In this document: piece after piece, positions 15,794 to 23,531 of the stretch
Numbering within the stretch: position 1 is the first letter of the stretch
Layout: every line of letters starts with the position of its first letter
Origin: Acidimicrobiaceae bacterium
GTDB taxonomy: Bacteria; Actinomycetota; Acidimicrobiia; Acidimicrobiales; RAAP-2
Length of the DNA stretch: 33,981 nucleotides
Reading direction: 5' to 3'
Assembly (NCBI GenBank): GCA_003160635.1
Contig: PMLV01000057.1
Location: 1 to 33,981, forward strand
Translations under genes and position numbers: made by a program
Notes under the pieces: generated by a model
Database searches by the model: none
What the model was told of the DNA's origin: nothing
The model's input: the letters and a program-made list of their open reading frames with translations, nothing else

Positions 15794-16144
15794 CTATGCC
15801 GCTTGACGACGACGGCGGCTGTACCGCACCAGCACGGTTCCGGCGCCCAGAGCGCCAACGCTGATGATGACGAGCTCGCTCAGGTCCGCTCCCGTAAAGG
15901 CCAAGCCGCCGGTCGATGAAGCGGCGGAGGCCGGTGTCGTGACGGCGGCTCCCGACCCGCTGCCACTCGTCGTGGGTAGGCCGGTGGTCGGGGCAGTGCA
16001 ACCGGGGTAGCAAGTGCTTGTGCCGGTCGCTCCCGCAGTGCTCGTGACCATGGTCGCGACCGGAATCGACAAGAGGGCGCCCATTCCAACTCCCAAGGCC
16101 ACCTTCTTGGCCTTGTTCTGCAGTCCTTTGCGCAAGTTCATCAT
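15794..16144 (-). CDS. Small cell-wall protein with LAXTG sorting signal
   Basis: The protein has 116 residues, with two adjacent ATG codons (16144 and 16141) after GGGGAACGA. An N-terminal signal peptide (KKVALGVGMGALLSIPVATM, likely cut near AGA-TG) is followed by a short Ser/Thr/Gly/Pro linker with two Cys (CYPGC). The end is the sorting signal LAFTG at 81-85, a hydrophobic segment and a basic tail (RYSRRRRQAA). LAXTG is the motif of class E sortases in GC-rich actinobacteria, which would anchor the mature ~40-50 residue peptide to the wall. The two Cys may form a disulfide. No sortase gene is in the window. Confidence 0.85.
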   Translation of the reverse strand: MMNLRKGLQNKAKKVALGVGMGALLSIPVATMVTSTAGATGTSTCYPGCTAPTTGLPTTSGSGSGAAVTTPASAASSTGGLAFTGADLSELVIISVGALGAGTVLVRYSRRRRQAA

Positions 16145-16382
16145 TCGTTCCCCTCGGTAGGTCGGGTCCTGAGTCCTCGGTGGAGGCTAGTCCCCGGTGC
16201 GAACCGGATAGGCCATCCTCGAACAGCTCTTGTAATTGTATCTCCCAGCATGTGGACGACGTCGGCAATCACTCGAAGTTGATCACCAGTCCACTCCCTT
16301 CATTGTTACGTGTACGAGGGGCTGGGGCTAGGGTCAAAGGTCCCTTTCGTGACCTGGGCTTTTAGCTGATACTCGGCCTGAA

Positions 16383-18219
16383 TCACCACGTTATGGAGTG
16401 GGTGGACCCGTCGGAGAACGACTTGCCATCGACGCTCCACATCACGGGGGGATTCGGCCACTGGGAACGACGTTGAGCTGGCCGTGCGCCCGGGGTATGG
16501 AGAAGTGAAAGGTGAAACGTCGTGTTGCCCCCGGCAGGAGGTCGACGTCGACGCCGACCAGGAGCGTCGGTCCCTCTTGCCCGTCGACCACAGCCGATTC
16601 GCCAGGGGCGAGCGCGAGGTTGCGGGCATCGTCCGGCAGGTTCGCCGTCACGATGCCCACGTACTCTCCGTACGTCGTTCCGAGCCCGGGGTACGGTCCG
16701 GCGATGAAGGGCGACTGTCCTGACGGGGTGGGATTGGCGACGGTAACGGTGAGGGTCGCAGCGGTCTGGCTTCCGTGGGGTACGAGGTGGAGCGCGGTGC
16801 TGACGGTCACGTACTGATCCAACTTGTTGCCGCCACGGTTGATGACGTTCGCCGCCCGGGAGTCCGGAGTCAGTTGGCCCGACACTCCCGTGGAGCGCCA
16901 GATGGCTTCGGTGCTCGGGTCCGATGACCACAGCATCAGGTGTCTCCCCGACGTGGCGGCGGATAACGCGTCGACCATCGCGTGGAGATCGAGGGGTTGG
17001 GTTTCCAGCGCCTTCATGACGGCACTGGCAAGAGAGCCCAGCTCGTCGACCCGGGCTGCATCGTCGTGACTGTTGTAATCCTCCCCGACGTACTGGTCGT
17101 GCAGGAGCAACTGGTCCACGTTGCTCGTCGACACCACCGTACCGCTGGCCGTTGTGACGGGCCCGGTGACGGTGAGCAGTTCCTGGAGGCCGGTCACATC
17201 CAACGCCATGACACCGTTGACCTGCTGGCCCGTGTCCGCCTTCCACATCCGGGCGGCCAGCGCGCCGTTGACGTCGAACTGAGGCGTGAGCCCCAGGTTC
17301 CGCCAGTCCACTCCGGGCAGGAGCCAACCCCAACGAGCCTCGAGGTCGCCGCCGACGGCAACCGCCCCGACCGGCAGGGTAAGCGCATACGTCTGCGTCA
17401 AGCTCGAGAGCTGAAGTTGGCCATCATGTGTGGTCACCGATCCGGCTTCGAGGAAAGACCCCGATCCCGATCGCATTTCTGCATTATTGGCGGTGAGCAG
17501 TAGATAGTTCTGTGGACCCTGCAAAATGGTGGCGGTAACAGAGGCGGCCGCGGTGGTGCGAGCGAGCGTGGTCTGCACCTGGCTGAGTTCGGTTGAGAAC
17601 TTGTTCCGTTCCCGGGCCAGTGGCCCGACGAGAGCATTCGAAGGTCCCAGGTCGACATGGTTCAACGCGGCTTGGGTGGTCGATGCCAGGTGCGCCAACC
17701 GCTTGAGGGTTGTTATCCGCTCCGGGCCGGCGTCGTGTGGCAGTTCGAGCAGCGACTTCGACGCTATGACTGCACTCACCCCGGTTCGGGAGACACCCCC
17801 CCGCCGCCGCCAGGTCTTGCGCCGACCGGAGCTGCCGTCCCAGGACCGGGAGCACGTCGACCGGCCATAACAAAGGAGAGGACAGGAGGCTGTGGGCAGA
17901 GGTGAAGTCCGCCTCAGCCGACCGCAGCGGGGTCAGCGGCGCCCCAGAGAGCAAACCATCGGCCGAGAGGGTGCTCCGAGCCGCCTGGACCTGGGACGCA
18001 CCTTGCCGTAAGTGCACATGGCCGCCACGACCGCGTCGAATGCCGATGCCGCCACCCATACCACGAAGAGGGCGAGGACCAAGCCGACGATGGTGCGAGG
18101 GCGTCTCCAGAACCGCCGACCCGAGGGGCGATCCGCGTCCGAGGGTAGCCTCCGCCCACGGCGGCGGTGTGGATCTGCCCGTCCGAACGGCGTGGTGGCG
18201 GCGGGGTTGGGCCGGATCC
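16383..18219 (-). pseudogene. DUF4012-family protein gene with three apparent frameshifts
   Basis: Read on the minus strand it starts with a basic stretch and one membrane segment (GLVLALFVVWVAASAFDAVV), typical of DUF4012 proteins. The frame shifts near 18000 into RQGASQVQAARSTL and PVDVLPVLGRQLRSAQDLAA. It shifts again at a run of seven C (17796-17802) into SAVIASKSLLELPHDAG and a 445-residue open stretch with the core QNYLLLTANNAEMRSGSGSF. It shifts once more at a run of six G (16446-16451), after which the usual DUF4012 tail (VMWSVDGKSFSDG, ending at 16383) is restored. Two of three shifts lie in homopolymers, so sequencing error is as likely as decay. DUF4012 proteins are extracytoplasmic and often sit beside polysaccharide genes; function unknown. 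The exact start is uncertain. Confidence 0.75.
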
Positions 18220-18810
18220 CTAGCGAGCCAGCCCAGCTGCTGGAGGGTCTGGCCACACGAGCACGGAAAGACGATCCACGAGGTTGGACAAGGTCGCCGC
18301 CATCCGCCGGTAGCCTGCGTCGGGCCCACCGTAGGGATCGATGACGTCGTCCGCGGGAAGGGCTCCGATCATGTCCTCCTTTCGTCGACCCTGGTGCACG
18401 CACTCGATCCATTCAGGGATCGAGTGCGCGGTCAGGCGGGGTCCCACGATCTCGGCTCGCCGCACCAGCTCGGGCAATGTGAAGATCCGTGGCCAGATGT
18501 CTGGGAGCTCTATGACCAGCTCACGGAGATGCTGGCGGGTCATCGTGACGGCGACGTCGGCTTTGGATAACTCCTCGATGGAGAGCTGCGCACTCCGGTG
18601 GCGAGAAAGATCTACTCCAAAGGTGGCGGCCGCTTCCACCACCTGAGGTGGAGCTTCGCGCCCTCCCGGCAGGAGGCCGAAGGACAGGATCTCGATGGGG
18701 GCGCGCGCCGACCTGGCGCGGAGGGCGAGCAGCCCGGCAGCGGTTGGAGACCGGCAGATATTGGCGGTGCAGATGAGGAGGAATCGGATGCCGTGCAAAT
18801 TACAGAACAT
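18220..18810 (-). CDS. Low-molecular-weight protein tyrosine phosphatase
   Basis: The protein has 196 residues from the ATG at 18810. The P-loop CTANICRSPTA near residue 15 gives the CX5R(S/T) signature of LMW-PTPs, and DPYGGPDAGYRRM near residue 160 supplies the general-acid Asp-Pro. In capsule and EPS loci such enzymes dephosphorylate the Wzc/CapB-type tyrosine kinase, and a BY-kinase is encoded at 26199-27614, so that pairing is likely. It is transcribed away from the EPS operon. A strong DevR-like box lies 118 bp upstream. At ~196 residues it is longer than the usual ~150, with an insertion before the DPYG motif. Confidence 0.88.
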   Translation of the reverse strand: MFCNLHGIRFLLICTANICRSPTAAGLLALRARSARAPIEILSFGLLPGGREAPPQVVEAAATFGVDLSRHRSAQLSIEELSKADVAVTMTRQHLRELVIELPDIWPRIFTLPELVRRAEIVGPRLTAHSIPEWIECVHQGRRKEDMIGALPADDVIDPYGGPDAGYRRMAATLSNLVDRLSVLVWPDPPAAGLAR

Positions 18811-18927
18811 TCGGTCGGCGTCGCGCCGCGGTTCGGGCCCCCCTGGATGGCCGGGCCAGCTGTTCTTCTGGTGGGATTCGGCGAGGACGAGCGGGCTGGG
18901 GCTGCCGGGACACCCATTACGACACGA

Positions 18928-18946
18928 TTGGGACTTTAGACCCTAG
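18928..18946 (-). promoter_or_regulatory. DevR/DosR-like box A (best match)
   Basis: TTGGGACTTTAGACCCTAG contains GGGACTTTAGACCC, which agrees with the palindromic DosR core GGGACTWWAGTCCC at 13 of 14 positions. It lies between the phosphatase gene (starting 18810, minus strand) and the EPS operon (starting 19349), so it could serve either. Orientation is nominal because the site is nearly symmetrical. Confidence 0.5.
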
Positions 18947-18960
18947 TGACAATCGCCGAA

Positions 18961-18976
18961 TGGGTCGTTTGACCCA
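18961..18976. promoter_or_regulatory. Small perfect inverted repeat, possible operator
   Basis: TGGGTC-GTTT-GACCCA is a perfect 6-bp inverted repeat with a 4-bp centre, 15 bp to the right of DevR-like box A. It also contains TTGACC, which could act as a -35 element for rightward transcription toward the EPS genes, but no good -10 is seen at normal spacing. Apart from this and box A I see nothing in 18811-19142. Confidence 0.3.
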
Positions 18977-19148
18977 AAGATATCTGGGATCATTTCTATG
19001 ATGATGGCGAGAGGGAATGTGAGTTGCTCTCAAGTTGCGAGCAACGTGCCTGTGATGCATCGAACCTCTCGAGCCAGGGACCCTCGGGAGCGGAGAACTC
19101 ATAGGTGGCAGAAAGCCCTACGCCTGCTGTAGAAGGAGGGAGTTGGAG

Positions 19149-19358
19149 ATGCGGGTTCCAAAGTGGGGACTTCGGCAGCGTTTCATGGCCGGGTCCCCCC
19201 GAATGTGGCTCGACTCGGGGCCGGGAGCAGTGCCGATGTCGCCAGTGATTTCGCCTCGAGCCCGGGTCGCGTGGTCCTCTATGAGTGTGTTCGCCGGTTG
19301 GAGCCGGGATCCAGGGGTTCGGCAACTTACAGCAGGAAGTAGGAACCAATGTCCATAG
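19149..19358 (+). CDS. Possible leader reading frame overlapping the sugar transferase start
   Basis: GAAGGAGGGAG at 19130-19140 is a very strong ribosome site in front of TTG 19143 and ATG 19149. The frame gives a 69-residue Arg/Ser/Pro-rich peptide with no recognisable domain. Its stop overlaps the ATG of the sugar transferase by 10 bases. The arrangement would suit translational coupling or a regulatory upstream frame. The amino-acid content is not convincing as a stable protein, so the strong site may instead be chance. Confidence 0.28.
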   Translation: MRVPKWGLRQRFMAGSPRMWLDSGPGAVPMSPVISPRARVAWSSMSVFAGWSRDPGVRQLTAGSRNQCP

Positions 19359-20821
19359 GAGCCGTCACTCTCGGCAGCGAATTCACCCCCTGGTCGCCGC
19401 GGGAAGCCAACGGCCAGGCAACAGCCGATGCCGGCGCTGTCGTGGCCCGGCTACGACACACCGCGTCGAGGGGGTCCGTGGTGGCCGGCGGAGACCTGAT
19501 GGCCCTGGCGATTGTCCTTGTCTGGTTCGTTCCGGACCTGCGCCAGTGGTGGTTGCCGGCCTTCGCGGCCGCCGTGCTGGTGCTCTCCGCCTTGCGAGGC
19601 AACTATCAAACGCGCATCACGATGAGCGTGGCGCGGGACATTGGTTCGGTCGTGACCTCTATCGGAGTTCCCCTTGTGGTCCTCGCGGTCCTGTTCCGCC
19701 TGGGGAGCCAGGAACGCATCCTGTTCGAGGTTGGTGTTGCCGCAGCGTGCGCCATCTGTCTCGTTCGGACGTGCGTCTACGCCTCAATCAGGGGCATACG
19801 CAAGAGGGGAGCCTTCGGGGAACGGACGCTCATCGTCGGGGCAGGTCAGGTCGCAGTCCATTTTGCCGCCACGCTCGACGAGCATCCGGAATACGGTCTG
19901 CGGCCAATCGGCTTCCTCGACGACGTCGACGATGAGGAACTTTCACACCCTCTGCTGGGTCGAGTCGATGAGCTTGACGCCGTCCTGAGAGACCACAAGG
20001 TGGACCGGGTGGTACTGGCCTTCGGGGTCTCCCGCGAGACCGCTCTGGTCGACGTCCTCCGTGCCTGTGACAACGCCGTGGTGGACATCCACGTCCTGCC
20101 GCGATTTTTCGAACTGGGTTTTGGTGCCGTCGGCGACGATGTCGACGTCGTGTGGGGCTACCCCCTCCTGCGACTTCGTCGAGACGCCATGCGCTTGACA
20201 CCTCGAATCGCCAAGCGGCTCTTCGACCTTTGCGTTGCCGGGCTCATATTGATCCTGTGCTCTCCGGTACTTTGCGCCTTGGCCTTGGCGGTCAAGGTCT
20301 CGAGTCGGGGCCCGGTGTACTTTCGCCAGAGCCGTGTGGGCAAGGGTGGAAAATTCGTCGAAGTCCTGAAATTCCGTTCCATGCGGGTCAATAGTGATTC
20401 AGACGTCAAATGGGATGTCACCGACGACTCCCGGGTCACCCACATCGGTAGGTTCATGCGTAAGACTTCGCTCGACGAGCTGCCGCAGTTGTGGAATGTC
20501 GTGCGCGGGGACATGTCACTTGTCGGGCCACGCCCGGAGCGGCCGTTCTTCGTCGAACAGTTCCAACAAATCGTTCCGCACTATCAGGATCGCCATCGCG
20601 TCCCAGCGGGACTGACCGGGCTCGCCCAGGTCAACGGACTGCGTGGCGACACCTCCATTGACGAACGGGCATGGTTCGACAATCACTACATCGACAACTG
20701 GTCGATGAGGCACGACCTCGTGATTTTGGCTCGTACGGCTGGCGCCGTCATCAGGCAAGCCCGAGCCGGCAGACCGGTCGCGGTTACCGAACCTGAGCAG
20801 CTGGGGGTCACCGCGAAGTAG
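19349..20821 (+). CDS. Polyprenyl-phosphate sugar phosphotransferase (WcaJ/CpsE type)
   Basis: The protein has 490 residues from the ATG at 19349 (AGGAA upstream). The N-terminal half has several membrane segments and a CoA-binding-like cytoplasmic domain (TLIVGAGQVAVHFAATLDEH, then PIGFLDDVDD). The C-terminal catalytic domain (about 285-475) begins with KRLFDLCVAGLILILCSPVL and carries PVYFRQSRVGKGGK, EVLKFRSM, TSLDELPQLWNVVRGDMSLV and GPRPERPFF. This is the bacterial sugar transferase family, which puts the first hexose-1-phosphate on undecaprenyl phosphate at the inner membrane face. It is the first clear gene of the EPS operon and its priming enzyme. The sugar cannot be deduced. Confidence 0.95.
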   Translation: MSIGAVTLGSEFTPWSPREANGQATADAGAVVARLRHTASRGSVVAGGDLMALAIVLVWFVPDLRQWWLPAFAAAVLVLSALRGNYQTRITMSVARDIGSVVTSIGVPLVVLAVLFRLGSQERILFEVGVAAACAICLVRTCVYASIRGIRKRGAFGERTLIVGAGQVAVHFAATLDEHPEYGLRPIGFLDDVDDEELSHPLLGRVDELDAVLRDHKVDRVVLAFGVSRETALVDVLRACDNAVVDIHVLPRFFELGFGAVGDDVDVVWGYPLLRLRRDAMRLTPRIAKRLFDLCVAGLILILCSPVLCALALAVKVSSRGPVYFRQSRVGKGGKFVEVLKFRSMRVNSDSDVKWDVTDDSRVTHIGRFMRKTSLDELPQLWNVVRGDMSLVGPRPERPFFVEQFQQIVPHYQDRHRVPAGLTGLAQVNGLRGDTSIDERAWFDNHYIDNWSMRHDLVILARTAGAVIRQARAGRPVAVTEPEQLGVTAK

Positions 20822-21090
20822 GCGGTTGCACCTCACCCGTTGGCCTGGCCGAATATCGGGCCCGGACCCGTCCCGGTGGCAATTTGGTGGCAACTGGGTG
20901 GCGGCAACGGCTAGAGCTCACAAAAGCAACGTGTGACCTGGTAATTTCGCGACCTTGTTCCCAGTTCGCAATCGTCGGAATGGGCGCATTCGCAAGGAAC
21001 GGCGCGAAAGGAACGACGAATCCCAACCGTACTGAGAGCAGGCGAGCCCGTCCTTGGAATGGGTGGGGCGTTCCGGCCTGGGCTTCTCGT

Positions 21091-21121
21091 CCGTCTGGCC
21101 AGGGAAGCGATGGCCAGACGG
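21091..21121 (+). other. Perfect 11-bp hairpin at the start of a glycosyltransferase gene
   Basis: CCGTCTGGCCA (21091-21101) and TGGCCAGACGG (21111-21121) are exact reverse complements around a 9-nt loop GGGAAGCGA. The second arm ends on the first base of the preferred GTG start, and the only ribosome-site-like sequence, GGGAAG, is in the loop. It may terminate or attenuate transcription after the sugar transferase, or control translation. The rest of 20822-21090 holds nothing I can name. Confidence 0.5.
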
Positions 21122-22335
21122 TGAGCGCTGGACTGGTTTCATCGCTTCCCGAGTCAGGTGCCGATCGCAGCCTCCGCGTCCTTGTGGTCTCTCGGTCACG
21201 AGTCGTGTGGGGCGCCGAGCGGAGCATCCTTGGTCTCGCTGGTTTGCTCGAGGCCCGGGGAATCGAGCTGACGCTCAGTTCGCCGAGTGAGGGCGATTTT
21301 TTCGACGCGTGGGCTTCGACGGGCTTGCCGCACCTCGAACTGGAACTTCCTCCCCATCAGGGACTCAGGAACGACGCGGGAGGTCGCCCGAGCCCCTCGG
21401 CACTGGCCCGAGAGATGAGATCCACGTTCGGAGGGGCGCTCCGCGTTGCCCGGGCTTCGAAAAAGATGGACGTGATCCACTCCAACAGCCTGTGGGGCCA
21501 CCTGGACTGTGCATTGGGTGGTCGACTGGCCCATCGTCCGGTCGTTTTGGAGCTCCACGACCTCGTCCGCCCGGGTGTCGGACGGCGGGTGTTGCAGACG
21601 GCGGTAGTCGCCTCCTCGGGAGTAATGGCCATAAGCCGAGCGGTAGCCGATACGGTCGGTGGACACGGCCGTATCACCCAGGCTCGTCTTCACGTCGTAC
21701 CTCAGGCCGTCGACACGGAGAGATTCCATCCCGGACCTCCCGATCCGGATGTGCGGGCATGCCTCAGCTCGGAGCCCCACCGGCCGATCGTCGGAATCAT
21801 CGGAAGGATCGATCCCGAGAAAGGCGTCGACCTCGTCGTCGAGGCGGTGGCCTCGCTGGAAGGGTCGGCGGGGACTTGCCACCTCGCCGTCATAGGCGGC
21901 CCTGGGCTCGATGGGGGAGCGTACGCGCGGCGGGTCCGGGCGCAAGCCGAGGATCGCCTCGGCGATCGCGTTCGTTTCACGGGTCCCATGGAAAATGTGC
22001 CTGATGCACTACGGTCGCTCGACGTGGTGATCAACGCGTCTGCAGCAGAGCCATTTGGGCTGAGTGTGCTCGAAGCGCAGGCCAGCGGGGTGGCGGTGAT
22101 CGGGACGGCGGCTGGGGGAATTCCCGAGTTCGTCATTGACGGCGAGACCGGCCTGCTCGTGCCCCCTCGCGATGTCTCGTCTCTTTCCCTGGCGCTGAAG
22201 CGACTGCTCGAGGACGAGGATTTGCGCAACCGGCTGGGACGCAACGGGCATTCCAGCGCCGCAGCCCGATACGGATTACCGGCTCGGGCGGATGCTGTCG
22301 CCGCGATATATCGGTCGGTGGCTCGAGGGCGATAG
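21121..22335 (+). CDS. GT4-family glycosyltransferase
   Basis: The protein has 404 residues from the GTG at 21121. The frame is open back to 20884, but that extension looks non-coding (Arg/Pro/Gly-rich, no domain). It has the two-Rossmann-fold GT-B layout: an N-terminal half with VIHSNSLWGH, then VGIIGRIDPEKGVDLVVEAV, GPMENVPDALRSLDVVINAS and the GT4 nucleotide-sugar motif EPFGLSVLEAQASGVAVIGT. It is retaining by family. It should add one sugar of the EPS repeat unit on the cytoplasmic face of the membrane. The donor and acceptor cannot be read from sequence. A hairpin overlaps the start. Confidence 0.9.
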   Translation: MSAGLVSSLPESGADRSLRVLVVSRSRVVWGAERSILGLAGLLEARGIELTLSSPSEGDFFDAWASTGLPHLELELPPHQGLRNDAGGRPSPSALAREMRSTFGGALRVARASKKMDVIHSNSLWGHLDCALGGRLAHRPVVLELHDLVRPGVGRRVLQTAVVASSGVMAISRAVADTVGGHGRITQARLHVVPQAVDTERFHPGPPDPDVRACLSSEPHRPIVGIIGRIDPEKGVDLVVEAVASLEGSAGTCHLAVIGGPGLDGGAYARRVRAQAEDRLGDRVRFTGPMENVPDALRSLDVVINASAAEPFGLSVLEAQASGVAVIGTAAGGIPEFVIDGETGLLVPPRDVSSLSLALKRLLEDEDLRNRLGRNGHSSAAARYGLPARADAVAAIYRSVARGR

Positions 22336-22342
22336 ACGAGAC

Positions 22343-23482
22343 GTGCGGGCAGTCATGATCACCAAATTCCTACCACTACCCGATGATTCGGGCGGACGTC
22401 AACGTTCTCTGGCCATTGCCCGGCGCCTGGCGGAACGGACGGATCTCGTGCTGTGCGCGTATGACGACGGATCGGGAGATGATGCGGGTCTTCGCGCCTT
22501 GGGAATCGATGTACGAAGCGTGCCATGGGAGGTGACGCCGGCAAGGGTGGCGAAGGGCTTATGGATGACCCACAGTGCATCCGCCGCCAGGTTCTGGAGC
22601 TCAGACCTGGCCCAAGTGGTGCGGGAGGCAGCCAGCGAGTCGCCCATCGACCTTCTCCAGGTGGAGTACCAGCAGATGGCGCCCCTCGCCACGGGAATCC
22701 CGGCGAAATGCCGGGTCATCGATTTGCACAACGTGGAGTCGTCCCTCATGGCCAGCTATGCCAGAGCCGGTCGAGGATCGTCTGCGGTCTTCTCCCGAGC
22801 CGAAGCGGCGGCACTCCGTCGCGTCGAACGCCGCACGCTCGGCGATTTCGATCACGTCCTCGTGGTGAGTCAAAAGGAGAAGGCGCGACTCCCTGACGTC
22901 GCCCGCTCCGTGCTCGTCTGTCCGAACGGCCGGGAACCGGCCGGGCTTCTCCCCGCGTCGACAACGCGAACGGTCGCCTTCATTGCCACAATGGGATGGG
23001 CGCCGAACGTGGACGCAGCGCGGTGGCTCGGGCGAGAGATCTGGCCGCTCGTCGTGGAGCAAGTGCCCGACGCACATCTGCTCCTTGTCGGAAGAGATCC
23101 TTCACCCGATGTCGTGGCCATGGGGGGCTCGCAGATCGAGGTGACGGGTACGGTGGCCGACGTAGCGCCCTACCTGGAGCGTTCCACAGTGGTCGTGGCA
23201 CCACTGCGCGCCGGAGGAGGGACCCGGCTCAAGATCATGGAAGCCCTCGACGCAGGGCGGCCTGTGGTAGCCACGTCGGTAGGGTGTGACGGACTCGAAG
23301 ACTTGATCGGCCGGGGGGTCATCCTCGCCGAAACAGCCCAGGAGATGGCAGACGCGGTCGTCGGTTTGCTCAGAGATCCGGTTGGTGCCGCCGATCTGGG
23401 GCGTCAGGGTCATGACGCTGTTGTCGCCGAGCACACGTGGGATATCGCGCTGGAGCCACTACTCGCCAGGTTGAGCGCATGA
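22343..23482 (+). CDS. GT4-family glycosyltransferase
   Basis: The protein has 379 residues from the GTG at 22343, seven bases after the previous stop; ATG 22355 is an alternative. It opens with VMITKFLPLPDDSGGRQRSL, a common opening of GT4 enzymes, and has VIDLHNVESSL, an MGWAPNVDAARWLGREIWPL segment typical of the glycosyltransferase WsaF/TuaH-like group, and GGGTRLKIMEALDAGRPVVA for nucleotide-sugar binding. It is cytoplasmic or membrane-associated, adding a sugar to the lipid-linked EPS unit. It belongs to the operon by orientation and spacing. Confidence 0.9.
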   Translation: MRAVMITKFLPLPDDSGGRQRSLAIARRLAERTDLVLCAYDDGSGDDAGLRALGIDVRSVPWEVTPARVAKGLWMTHSASAARFWSSDLAQVVREAASESPIDLLQVEYQQMAPLATGIPAKCRVIDLHNVESSLMASYARAGRGSSAVFSRAEAAALRRVERRTLGDFDHVLVVSQKEKARLPDVARSVLVCPNGREPAGLLPASTTRTVAFIATMGWAPNVDAARWLGREIWPLVVEQVPDAHLLLVGRDPSPDVVAMGGSQIEVTGTVADVAPYLERSTVVVAPLRAGGGTRLKIMEALDAGRPVVATSVGCDGLEDLIGRGVILAETAQEMADAVVGLLRDPVGAADLGRQGHDAVVAEHTWDIALEPLLARLSA

Positions 23483-23531
23483 CCTCTTCGGTTCAGCGTC
23501 CTTCATTGCAGAGGGCTCTCGAGGTGAGTCG

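Noticed and set aside
16181-16197. Second DevR-like box before the LAXTG gene
   Set aside because: Only the left half-site (GGGGACT on the minus strand) matches; the right half does not.
16383-17333. Separate 316-codon minus-strand frame
   Set aside because: Only its last ~25 codons look like protein, and they are the displaced tail of the DUF4012 gene; the rest is an Arg/Pro/Gly-rich shadow frame.
18996-19349. 117-codon minus-strand frame upstream of the sugar transferase
   Set aside because: His/Pro/Ser-rich with no domain and no convincing start signal; taken as chance.
20884-21120. N-terminal extension of the first GT4 enzyme
   Set aside because: The extra ~79 residues have no GT-B feature and low-complexity Arg/Pro/Gly content; the Rossmann start lies after 21121.
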